From Didymella arachidicola (Eukaryota > Ascomycota > Dothideomycetes > Pleosporales > Didymellaceae): a stretch of DNA of 64,000 nucleotides. How positions within the stretch are numbered: position 1 is the stretch's first letter; each line of letters begins with the position of its first letter. This document shows positions 1-9,407 of the stretch, one piece after another. The DNA is taken from positions 2,968,011 through 3,032,010 of the forward strand of contig CM049986.1 in the NCBI GenBank assembly GCA_016630955.3, read 5' to 3'. Below the pieces are notes generated by a model. That model made no database searches and was not told where the DNA came from. It worked only from the letters and a program-made list of their open reading frames with translations. Position numbers and translations under genes: made by a program.

Positions 1-1
1 G

Positions 2-768
2 AAGAGAGTTGAATGGAACGTAGATAGCGAGAAATTCAGTCTTCGGTGGAAAGCTGCCACTTGGGATGCGCTTGTTCAGAAATACTCCAGCCACGGTCTC
101 ACGTACCGACAAGACAAGCTCCCCGCAATTGCAGGGATGGCTAAGAGACTAAGACAACTAGGACAAAACAGCAGGTATCTAGCTGGGCTCTGGAAGATAC
201 CTTTGTCAACAATCACATGTGGCGAGCCTCATCTGGGTCTGTAAAAACGCCTAGAGCCTCGGAATGGATTGCTCCAACGTGGTCGTGGGTATCGGCGACA
301 GCAGGCGTCCAATATTTGGAACAACCATGGGTCGAGCTTGAGATCAGCGATCGTATCAGGCTCCTTGATGCTAGCTGCGAGCTAATACACGACGATGACA
401 CGCTGTGTGTGAGCTCGGCGCACATGACAATCAGCGGACCAACATTCATTGCCACCGTCCAGCATCAAGCTAGCAACGATGGAAACACTGGATGTGGACT
501 AGAAGCAGACGGTGTCATTTCCAACAAGTTCCACATTGACTACGATTTTACTCACCCAGGAACGTTCCGAGTCAGTTCTGGCACTCCGGTGCTGTGTATG
601 GAGGGTGGAAATGTGACGATCTACGGAGAAGATGGCTTTGAAATGCACGCCCTTATATTCTGAAGGCTTCCCAATGGCTTTCACGAGAGGATTGGCGTAG
701 TCGAGTGGGATGAGGATATCCGAAAGGTTTCAGATCGTGCAGAGACTGTCTCCATCGTCGTCATCTAG
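2..768 (+). pseudogene. HET (heterokaryon incompatibility) domain protein, 3' part, broken
   Basis: HET proteins mediate non-self recognition and cell death in fungi. The frame is open from the window edge and reads a typical HET downstream region: a W..LV..YS..GLT...DKL.A..G motif, then YLAGLWK. At about base 194 the frame changes by one base; the continuing frame gives DTFVNNHMWRA, then the hallmark WIAPTWSWVSATAGV. This frame runs into a TGA at 661-663, after which the same frame continues with RLPNGFHERIGVVEW, a usual HET C-terminal motif, ending at TAG 766-768. So there are two lesions: one missing base and one nonsense codon, possibly CGA to TGA. The 5' part lies outside the window. The family call is firm; the frameshift could be a sequencing error, but two lesions argue for a real pseudogene. 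Confidence 0.8.
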
Positions 769-1297
769 CCACTTATATTTGTGCTTTGTCACACTTGCAG
801 AATATCTACCGCATTGAGGTTCGCTGCTCTATGTGGTGTGCAGCTGTTATCCGCATATCTGACCTTCAGCAGCTGCTGGTGCTTGAGACGATGAGTGTAT
901 CTGTGAATGACCTGCGCTCTATTATCGACATGGACTCGTAGTGAATATCAGCCAATGCATAAACATGAAATCATTCATGTGCGTCATATACGCACAGATG
1001 ATACTCAAGCACTACGTGCAGTCAATGGCTATCATAGTGCAAAGCTTTCAAGCAAATAATGGTCCTAACATGCAAACAGTATGCTCCGAGATGTGATCTA
1101 AGAATAATCTCAATTGGGTGCCTTCGTGAGTGTGCCGAGAACCGCGCATGACATTGGCGATTGGGTGGTTCCCTGATCGACTGCTGCACCTCCATGAGGG
1201 GCACCACCCGTAATCGCCTGAACGTCCAAATTATCAGTCCCGCTCTGACTGTGTGCAGGAACAAGGTATTGGCCAGTGGGTAGACGTAGCTGAGATC
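769..1297. other. intergenic, nothing recognised
   Basis: This is the 3'-to-3' space between the HET relic (+) and the MFS gene (-). I see no coding frame with a recognisable motif, no repeat and no RNA gene. Confidence 0.6.
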
Positions 1298-3076
1298 TCA
1301 AGCCGGAGTCTTGCCTGCACCCCTTTGTCGTACATACTGCTCGTGACCGTATCTCAGTGCCGCTAGTACAAGTGCAATTGCCAACAATCCGCTATTCAGA
1401 CCAAATGCTCGTCGGTAACGTGGTTGATCGTCAGCTTGGAAAAGCTGTGCTCCATAGATGGCCGCGATATTCGCGCTCATGATAATCCTTTGCATTTGTC
1501 AGCTGCAGTTGAAATTGGCCTGTGCAGGATTACTTACATGGCCATTGCTAAAGACCTCTCCTCCGAATCGCGGCACGCAAGCGACATCCATGCAATGTTG
1601 AGTGGATGCGGTAGATTGGCGAAAGTCTGGGTCCAGACAACGCCGAAGTAACGCACCCCTCGATTGTCGATTTCCGTAAAGACGCGGTTTAGAATGTAAC
1701 CAAGCATATGCATGCTGATGCCCAACATGACTGTCTCGCCACGTTTGTCACTAAAAGATGTCAGCTCAAAGCTGGATGCGAGCAAAACAATTGACCCACA
1801 AACGATCTGAGACGTAGCTCAAAGCGTAAGACATGGGCACCTGGAGGAATAGGCCCACAGATGCTAGCGCGTTGCTTGTCAGCTTTTCGAAACCAAAGCT
1901 ACGAATTATACTTGGGCCATAGGTATCGAAGCCGCGGAACGGGCCGTTATTGAAGAATGTGATCAAAACGTGAACCCATATACGCCAGTTGCTGAACTAC
2001 CTGAAAGTAAGTCGATGCTGACTTAAGCTTTGGAAACTCTCACGTACCGCTTTTCGGAAGGCATCTAGCCCGATGTGTTGCTTCCTGTGAGACTTGATCG
2101 GGTCGTCGATTCTGACTCGACTTCGAAGGATATGTAGTTCTCGTTCAGTAAAGAAGCTGAATCGCGGTAGAAACAAGCTGTGAGGGTTTTCAATTGAATC
2201 GGGAAGCCAAAAGCCCATAGATATGCCACTTAAGATCGTGAAGCCTCCCATGATGACGAAAAGCCAGAACCAACCAGGGTAGCCGGCTACACCCTTCATG
2301 TGAAGAATGCCTTGAAACGATTAGCTGTTGGTACATCATATGGTCGTCAATCTAGCGTACCGTATGCAATAAGCTTTGCAGAGGCTTGTCCGAGCTGGTT
2401 GCCGAAGAAAAATATCATAGTTCGTTTAGCTGTCTCTTGACGGGTGTACCACGTTGAGAGCGTCCACAATCCTCCTGGGATGTAGCCCGACTCGGTCATA
2501 CCGAGAAGAAATCGTGTGGCAAGATAGCTTGAGTAATTTCTCTGCCATGCTTGAAAGGCGCTCACCAGTCCGAACAGGAATAATTGAAGTGTGAGCCATT
2601 TACCGGGCCCGACCTATGGAGTGCGTCAGCGGACCCAGCTCAGAACCAGCGGACAAACACTCACCTTGTAGAGAATCATGTTCGAAGGTATCTCAAAGAT
2701 GACGATACCGAGTGAAAGTAGTTGTTGTCCGACATTGAATTGAAACTGGGTGATGCCCACGTCTTCCATGAACGTGTCTGTGATTGCATTTGCAATGTTA
2801 CCCCGGTCCAATTCTATCCATCATCAGCGTTGCTATCGAGCGCCTTTTCGCGACTCACGCAAGCAAAAAAACCCTAGGGTTAGGAGCGGTAATAGGACCA
2901 GATCAAGCCTATGAGGGTGAGACGGGAACGAAGGACGCGGTGCAGTCGTCTCACTTCAATTTAGCTCTCTTCTCTTCATCCGGCATCCAGTCACTTTGTA
3001 ACAAGGTGTTCTTTCCATCGAATGCAAGCTTAATGCCGTCTTCGGCATGGCCATCGGTGTGAATAGTTGCTGGCAT
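1298..3076 (-). CDS. MFS transporter, anion:cation symporter (allantoate permease-like) family
   Basis: This is a plasma-membrane transporter of the DAL5/TNA1-like group, which takes up carboxylate-type nutrients; the substrate is unknown. Eight exons give an open frame of 478 codons: 3076-2955, 2908-2859, 2813-2665, 2613-2361, 2310-2048, 1996-1800, 1750-1538 and 1487-1298. All introns are 45-51 bp with GT-AG ends. Family motifs include PLLTLGFFCLQLDRGNI (TM1 region), QFNVGQQLLSLGIVIFEIPSNMILYK (split here only for description), RFLLGMTESGYIPGGLW, GVAGYPGWFWLFVIMGG, VLITFFNNGPFRGF, RYFGVVWTQTFAN and NIAWMS..CRDSEERSLAMAM. The start is the first in-frame ATG of exon 1. Apparent frame breaks all vanish once the introns are placed, so the gene looks intact. 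Exact splice choice at the exon 5/6 boundary (acceptor GGTAG) is the least certain. Confidence 0.87.
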
Positions 3077-3835
3077 GTTGGAACTGGTTGCCTAAGGTAG
3101 AGGTAGATGAGGCAAATTGTGTCCGCCAGAAACGATCACCAGATTCTATGTGACTGATGAATATTATTTCTACTCAAAATGCATGACTTCTGGTCATGCA
3201 GAATCAGCAGATACTAAGCATTGACGAGATCCGTGATTAACATTGCGCAATCACAAGGCTGTCTTCAGTCGTGGAACTGCGGAGCTTGGAGCAAGGCAAA
3301 AGAGCGCCAGAGGAAGCCACCCGGCAGGGGTTGATCGTTCGCTAAGATGCTGTTCCATCTGAATCGCCGCATGGATCACTTCTTCAAGAGCCTGACTGTC
3401 TTATGCTCGCTGATTGCTGCGGCCTAGAGCTGAACTGACATAAACCCTCGCAGACTGGCAAGTTGTTGAAAAGAACGAGCCTCTCAATGGGCTGTCATCA
3501 AGTTAAGGTGGGAGCGGATCGCTCTGAGCTCCAGATGGGTTCGAGGAAGGTTTGACGGGTTCTACAGACGGAGAGTGGAGCTCGGTTCTAGTATAGCGCA
3601 CGCTTACGCGAAAAAGGCGCGCTAGAACGCGCTAACTTCCTTCTAGCGCGAAGGGACATGTGGGCCGCTGCGAGCACGTCAGTCGTCTCCTCACAAACGC
3701 AATTGCATGATAGAATTGATATGCCTTGTATGAGTGCCTCCCAGGCATGAGCCGAGGAAAGTTCACTCCAGGGTTGGGCATCGTCTTCCATCGCCTCCAG
3801 ACACTCAACCTGACCCAACCGGCAGCATCACCATC
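3077..3835. promoter_or_regulatory. divergent intergenic region between the MFS gene and the PHP/DUF3604 gene
   Basis: The two genes point away from each other, so this 0.76 kb must hold both promoters. Around 3595-3650 there is a run rich in GCGCGCTAG / CTAGCGCG, giving several short inverted repeats. No coding frame is evident. No specific factor site can be named. Confidence 0.4.
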
Positions 3836-6286
3836 ATGAAAACTTTATCTGAAGAAGAACTCGGAACGATCATAGGATCCTACTACGCTCCGAAAGATCT
3901 TTATCAATATACCAAAAGCCTACCTTTTCTTGGGAGCCTCCAATGCAATGTCACCACATTGACAGCCGGGCAATGGACGGAGGTCATCATCAAATACACT
4001 GTAGGAGCAAGCGGGCTCGCAGATGGTGCTTGGATCAAGGGAACATTTAAGTTCTACTCAGATTGGGCCCTCTTCCAGACCTCGAATCCCAAGCAGAATA
4101 ATTATGTATCAGCCGAGTACACCCCAGGGCCACTGAAGCCTGGCCAAACCCCCGCAACAGTACAGTCCCTGGCGGTTCGTTTCGATCAGAAAGGACACGA
4201 AAGACCTTTCCAGAAAGCCGTCATCATTGATATTGTAGACGGATATCTCAACCCAGGCGACCAGATTACAGTTCGCCTTGGCGATCGTAGATGGGGTGCG
4301 AAAGGCACGCGCGTGCAAACTTTCGTTGAAGACGAGTTCTTGATGAGATGGTACATCGATCCCGTTGGAACATCTAGATTCGCTCCCATCAAGCCCGACA
4401 TCGCAATACCAATACTACCTGGTCTTCCTGTCAGCGTCAAGGCAGTTACCCCACGCGTTGTACACCCTGGCACAGTTCTCGATGTACATCTGCACACCGA
4501 GGATCACTGGGGAAATGCGACACTGAATCTCGCCGGTCATATAGCACGGGTGGTACTGGTAAAGGACGACACTTCCGAAGTAATTTGGAATAAGGAACTG
4601 CCTCTCAGTCCTACTGGATGGACAATCGCGAAGACCTCGACCGTATTACCCGAGGCAGGCGATTACACCCTGACCACGAGCGTCATTGATCCTGCAGGCT
4701 CCGTTCTTGCTACTGAACTGCAAAGTATTTCGTCTGATGCATCTCTCCCTGTTTGGCGACCTCTCTTCGCGGACTTACACGTACATTCCGATGATACTGT
4801 TGGCACGAACTCAACAACGTACAATTTCTCTTACGCTCAGCAAATCGCCGGCCTCGACATTGTAGGCTACACAGCGAATGACTTCAACATCACCAAGCAA
4901 CGTTGGGATGCCACGCTCGATATCATCAGGAAAATCAATAACGATGGCGACTTTGTAGTCTTTCCTGGGACCGAATGGTGCGGCAATTCGGCTGCGGGAG
5001 GTGATTACAACGTTGTTTTTCTCGATGATCCGACTATGAGTGAGCCCGAGTTTCCCTTCGACAAACATGGTAATGTTGCGCGAAGCTTCGAGTGGAATGA
5101 ACATGGACCAGCAGAGCTCCTACCAGGCGCTTGGCCACTGGACGAGGTGTATGCCACGTATGCCCATGCGCCGGAGAAGCACCTGCTCATTCCTCATGTT
5201 GGCGGCCGTCGCTGCAATCTGGCCTGGCATCATCCTAAGCTCGAACGACTGCTTGAGATTGGTAGCGCTTGGGGCTTGTTTGAGTGGCTCCTGAGAGACG
5301 CCGTGAAGCGGGGCTGGAAGCTTGGCGTGTGCGCAAACTCGGATGAGCATCGAGGACGATGCGGCGGTGGTGTGCCAGGAACCGCCGTCTTTGGCACAAA
5401 AGGAGGCTTGACGGGTGTACTTTCTCCAGCACTGCATTGGAAAGACGTGGGGTTTGCACTTCGAGCCCGCAGGACCTTTGCGACGACAGGCGAGCGGCTC
5501 GTAGGTCTTATCAGCACCCGAGATGGCACTGTGCTTCAAGGCGATGAGACTACGGTCTCCGTGAAGGAAAAGTTGCCCCTTAAGTACACATTTTTTGGCA
5601 ACGCGGGCTTCTCTACAGTCGAGGCTTGGGATGCCAGCGGCGTTGTCTATACACGAGATCTGCAGCAAGAGGCCAGTGCATCTGCAAAGAACTCGACATC
5701 AACGAAACTCCGCATCGAATGGGGCGGAGCGCGACTCTACGATCGCTACAAGGAGGCAATTTGGCATGGCTCGATTCTCATCCCCGGAACTAAGATCTCA
5801 CACATTGTACCGTTCGGCGGTGTTTCCGTAAATCCCGAAGATGAGATTACGATCAGATCTGTTGATCACATAGCGTTCAGCACACGCACTTCCGGCGATT
5901 TTGACGGCGTTGATGTCATTTTCGAAGCCGACTCTGAGCTACCACGCGAAGTCAGTGTCACGGGCACGCTCGATGGGTACGTCAAAGTTGGAGACGCAGT
6001 TGCAGGAAATCCACATAAACCACAACCTTCATTCCGCCTGACCGCCACATCCGACGAGCTGCAAGAACAAGGCGGAAAGCAGGTAACCATCCGTGGTGGT
6101 GCAGACCTTTACGTACGCGCGGAAACCCTGCTAGACGTACATCTGCCGCATAGAGTCGAAGGTGAGATCGATATCCCAAGCAGCGCACACAATCCAGGAG
6201 AGCAGAGAGCTGTATACTTTGTGGGGAGGGAATGGAATGGCGGCAAAGTGATCACTAGCCCTATCTTCATTGGTTACACATCGTAG
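3836..6286 (+). CDS. PHP / DUF3604-like metal-dependent hydrolase-type protein
   Basis: An intact 816-residue single-exon frame. About residue 313 it has FADLHVHSDDT, the HxH motif that opens PHP-type metal sites. About residue 455 it has HVGGRR and about residue 501 NSDEHRG, matching the later His and the (G/N)SDxH motif of PHP and DUF3604 proteins. The N-terminal 300 residues and the C-terminal 250 are rich in beta-type sequence and look like flanking sandwich domains. No signal peptide is obvious. The ATG at 3836 was chosen because upstream codons in frame lack an ATG; a GTG-led extension upstream is unlikely in a fungus. Such proteins are widespread as uncharacterised proteins; the substrate is unknown. 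Membership in the PHP fold is inferred from the metal motifs. Confidence 0.72.
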   Translation: MKTLSEEELGTIIGSYYAPKDLYQYTKSLPFLGSLQCNVTTLTAGQWTEVIIKYTVGASGLADGAWIKGTFKFYSDWALFQTSNPKQNNYVSAEYTPGPLKPGQTPATVQSLAVRFDQKGHERPFQKAVIIDIVDGYLNPGDQITVRLGDRRWGAKGTRVQTFVEDEFLMRWYIDPVGTSRFAPIKPDIAIPILPGLPVSVKAVTPRVVHPGTVLDVHLHTEDHWGNATLNLAGHIARVVLVKDDTSEVIWNKELPLSPTGWTIAKTSTVLPEAGDYTLTTSVIDPAGSVLATELQSISSDASLPVWRPLFADLHVHSDDTVGTNSTTYNFSYAQQIAGLDIVGYTANDFNITKQRWDATLDIIRKINNDGDFVVFPGTEWCGNSAAGGDYNVVFLDDPTMSEPEFPFDKHGNVARSFEWNEHGPAELLPGAWPLDEVYATYAHAPEKHLLIPHVGGRRCNLAWHHPKLERLLEIGSAWGLFEWLLRDAVKRGWKLGVCANSDEHRGRCGGGVPGTAVFGTKGGLTGVLSPALHWKDVGFALRARRTFATTGERLVGLISTRDGTVLQGDETTVSVKEKLPLKYTFFGNAGFSTVEAWDASGVVYTRDLQQEASASAKNSTSTKLRIEWGGARLYDRYKEAIWHGSILIPGTKISHIVPFGGVSVNPEDEITIRSVDHIAFSTRTSGDFDGVDVIFEADSELPREVSVTGTLDGYVKVGDAVAGNPHKPQPSFRLTATSDELQEQGGKQVTIRGGADLYVRAETLLDVHLPHRVEGEIDIPSSAHNPGEQRAVYFVGREWNGGKVITSPIFIGYTS

Positions 6287-6573
6287 CTCCAAATAGAAGC
6301 CTAATCTCTATCGATACTACACTAGCACGAGGTGACGTGTACATGTGGTCTACAATGTGAGAGCGAATGAATTGGCAAGTCTATGTCATAAGAGAACAGA
6401 TCGGATCCTGGATTCTAATACGGACATCCGGATATGTGAGGCTGCAGCATAAGAACTGGCTGTTGTTCAGCCTGCTTAGCAGTCTGCTGGCAAAACTCCT
6501 CATCCAGCAACAGAAGGTCTGGTTGTTGTAAAGCCTGCTCAGCAGCCTGCTTAGCGACCTGCTGGCAAATCGC
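6287..6573. other. intergenic / possible 5' part of the SET-MYND relic
   Basis: Contains two imperfect copies of a short AGCCTGCT(C/T)AGCAG-type repeat near 6468-6560. In the forward frame that leads into the SET/MYND gene it reads Leu-rich (SLLSSLLAKLL... SLLSSLLSDLL) with a TAA at 6529-6531. It may be a decayed N-terminal exon; I cannot prove it. Confidence 0.3.
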
Positions 6574-8499
6574 ATGATCGTGCAGCGCCTCACCCAAAGC
6601 CAACAGCCACTCGTTCTTCAAGACGAGGAGATACCCGGGCTCGAATTGCCACCCGGGCTCGAACTTGAAGCTCGTAATGACTTCTCGTTTGCCAAATGTG
6701 ACTTAACGCATGTATGCCTCAAACATTGCGCGACGAGCCGCAATCCGTTGGATCATGGGACCCTCGATCAACACCAGTGGCGCAACCTCAAGAGCCGCTT
6801 TCCACAAGGACCAGCCTCTCTGCACACAGCTTCTGAACACAATCACTGCAGCTATCCCACTCCAGATACTGCCATCGAAGATAACGGGAGCTGGTGCTGG
6901 CTTGTTCACCGCGAAGGATGTGGACTGTGGGGAAAAGATATTCCGATCGGGTCCAGTAATCAACTGCGTCGAGGATGGAATGCAGAACATTGTATGTGAC
7001 AACTGCTACGCTTACAAAGAAAGCAAAATCCATCTAAGTGGCCGCTTTCGTGCTGCCGAGGACCCCAAGCTGGAGATGAAGGCTTGCAGTGGGTGCAAAG
7101 TCTGCTACTACTGTTCCAAGGTAATGAGTTGACTGACCCAGTCTGCCCTCATCCTACATCACAATTCATGAATGCGAATTAAACCTTGTACTGACTGCTC
7201 GCTAGACTTGCCAAAAGAAAGCCTGGAAACGATATCACAAACTTGAGTGCGCGATGTTCTCCGAGGTGCCTAATATGTACGCCCGTACCCGAGCACTGTA
7301 TCGACTCCTTAATATGGACAAACATCAGCTGCTATCGCATGAACAACGGCTCGGGTTGTACGGATTGCAACCTCACACTGAAGAGCATCTTTCTAGCACA
7401 AATTCGGCAACAATCATAGGCGCCTCTGAGTCAGCTAGGCCTCGTACAGGCACTGATCTCAGCTTTGACAGGGTTCTCACATTATTCTGCCAAGTACGTA
7501 CGATAAGAAAAAATCGAACGCTCTTACTAAATGTCTAGATACTTACCAACTCTCTCTGTATTTATCAAGCAGAAGGTCGAATGCTTGGGACAAGCTTAGA
7601 CATCGTCGCGTCACTCATGAACCATTCCTGCAATCCAACGGCGTTTGTTGTGTTCGAAGGAAGTTCGCTTTGCGTCCGCTCTATGTGAAAGTTACCAGCC
7701 GGCGAAGAGGTCACTCAATGCTATACAGATGTGGACATGGATGTCTTGACACGACGACAGGTGTTGAAATCAGAATACTTCTTCAACTGTTGCTGTGAGT
7801 GCATAGTGCTGAAGACTTGATCATGATGCTAATTTGTTTAGGCGAAAGGTGTGAGAAGCAGATGCAAACGTACGAGGAGAGATTCCAGGCATGATCGAAC
7901 AGATTAAGCAGAGTCAACAGCAGCTGATAGAGCTTACAAATGAGGCGATCCGCCTCGAGGATGTCGACAGTCTCGACGTCGATGCCCGGAATATGGCGAA
8001 ACATGCTTTTCCTGGCGGAGATTGGCCCGATGATCTACAACCGTGGCCCACACTGCGCATCCGTCTTGCACAGACACTCAAGGCGCGCGGCCGCTCAATG
8101 GACGCTTTAATGCAAGGCGTCAGAGGCCATTTGTCTTTAGAACGACGCACTGGACACATCTGGATCGGGCATTTATTCGATCTTTTGCAAATCGTCTCGA
8201 GCGTTCTCGTACTATCCGAGTGGAACACGCCTTGTGAAAACCCCATAAGTCCCACCAAAGCGCAGTTGTGGGACATCCTCCATGGGTATCTGCATGAACT
8301 TACTCTTGGTGCGACCAAGATTTTTGGGGCCAAGGCAGAGTATACACAAGCAATTCAAACCTGGTATTCCGACTGTATGAGGTGTGCCGATGCGCCTCAT
8401 GATGAAACCCGTGCTTTTGCACGACGCTTCAAGAAGGTGCAATCAAACTTTCTTCTTTGGGCCGGGGTAGACGAGAATAGGGGCGTAGTTCTGGCCTAA
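6574..8499 (+). pseudogene. SET + MYND domain protein (SMYD-like), broken
   Basis: SMYD-type proteins are lysine methyltransferases with a MYND zinc finger inside a split SET domain. An N-terminal stretch (IPGLELPPGLELEARN, about 6622-6670) lies in a different frame from the main body, which begins near the ATG at 6710: MGPSINTSGA, PLCTQLLNTITAA, GAGLFTAKDV (SET start). The MYND finger CDNC..CSGCKVCYYCSKTCQ..WKRYHKLEC spans an intron (7121-7205). Further introns are 7494-7538 and 7795-7841. The SET core LMNHSCNPTAFVVFEG is followed by an in-frame TGA at 7686-7688, then LPAGEEVTQCYTD in the same frame and the post-SET CCCERCE. Near 7888 the frame shifts again into the C-terminal helical region, which runs to 8499. 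With one nonsense codon and two frame changes I call it a pseudogene. Confidence 0.75.
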
Positions 8500-8878
8500 C
8501 AAAGCAAGAGTGTAAGAAGCGGCGCTTTTGTGATGGTCAAGGCTTTAGTTTGGTGAGCTAGAGCCCAATGGGTAAGGATTATGCTTTCGGATTCCAGTTC
8601 GTGCACTTTGTTCTCAGCGTACAGTCGCTTGAGGAGGTATTTCCCAAAAGAGACTTAGCGCATATTCTGTCGCTGGCGTACTTCTAGAAGCTTCCTTTAC
8701 GCGAGGGGACTCGGAGGGATGGCTTAAGCTTCTCGTCCCACCCACGTGACTTCGTGCTCACCGTCTGACGCGTGATGAAAAGAACGCGTCTCCTCCCCGC
8801 ATAAGCTAAATCCGCACTTGCGTCTTGTGTCTCAGGCCTGACTTTCGCATTAGCACTTCTCAACGACAAGACGATAAG
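8500..8878. other. intergenic, nothing recognised
   Basis: No motif-bearing frame. It should contain the promoter of the small gene that follows. Confidence 0.5.
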
Positions 8879-9303
8879 ATGGCTTATCATACCATTCCAG
8901 CAGGTGACTTCTTCACCTACAGTCCCGAGATACGCATATGCCAAAACCCCGCCGTAGAAGATGCCGTAAGAGAGGTCACGATATGGATCGAGCAACAAGC
9001 TGAGAAAGGTGGACGAATGAACTGTCAGCTGCATCCAAGTTCTGACGAGGAGAGAGGCGGGCACTTGGCCCGTCTCACAGGAGTCAAGAAGATGCACGCT
9101 ATGCTGCTTGAGTTGAGGGACAAGACCGACTACGAACTCATTTATCATAAGATGGTAAGTCCCTGCTCATGTCAATACGCGGAGGAGCGGAATTCACTAA
9201 GATATGATTGTAGAAGAAGTCATGGCAGGTTTTGGATGACGAGCATCCATGTGGCATGCTTGCATTCAGCGATAAGTGGTGGATGATGTCCTGGGATAAC
9301 TGA
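8879..9303 (+). CDS. small hypothetical protein, two exons
   Basis: The ATG at 8879 opens 92 codons; a GTAAGT donor at 9155 and a TTGTAG acceptor ending at 9213 give a 59-bp intron, and exon 2 (9214-9303) adds 29 codons and a stop. The 121-residue product is acidic to neutral, with a C-terminus rich in Trp and Met (DKWWMMSWDN). I do not recognise a family. It ends only 12 bp before the TA at which the first DNA transposon is inserted, so the 3' untranslated region was probably displaced. Good splice sites and phase support a real gene; expression is unknown. Confidence 0.5.
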
Positions 9304-9407
9304 TATCTTAGAAGGTACCGTGTCCGTGCACTCAATGCACGCCGTCAGTCAATGCACGCGATCGCGATTTCGTCCCAACTTCGCACCCCCTATAACTCAA
9401 CGCCACG

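Noticed and set aside
2865..2882. Telomere-like AACCCTAGGGTTAGG in the MFS gene
   Set aside because: It is coding sequence in exon 2 (PLLTLGFF on the minus strand) and a chance palindrome.
2814..2960. Apparent frameshift near the N-terminus of the MFS gene
   Set aside because: A 46-bp intron (2954-2909) and a 45-bp intron (2858-2814) restore a perfect family match.
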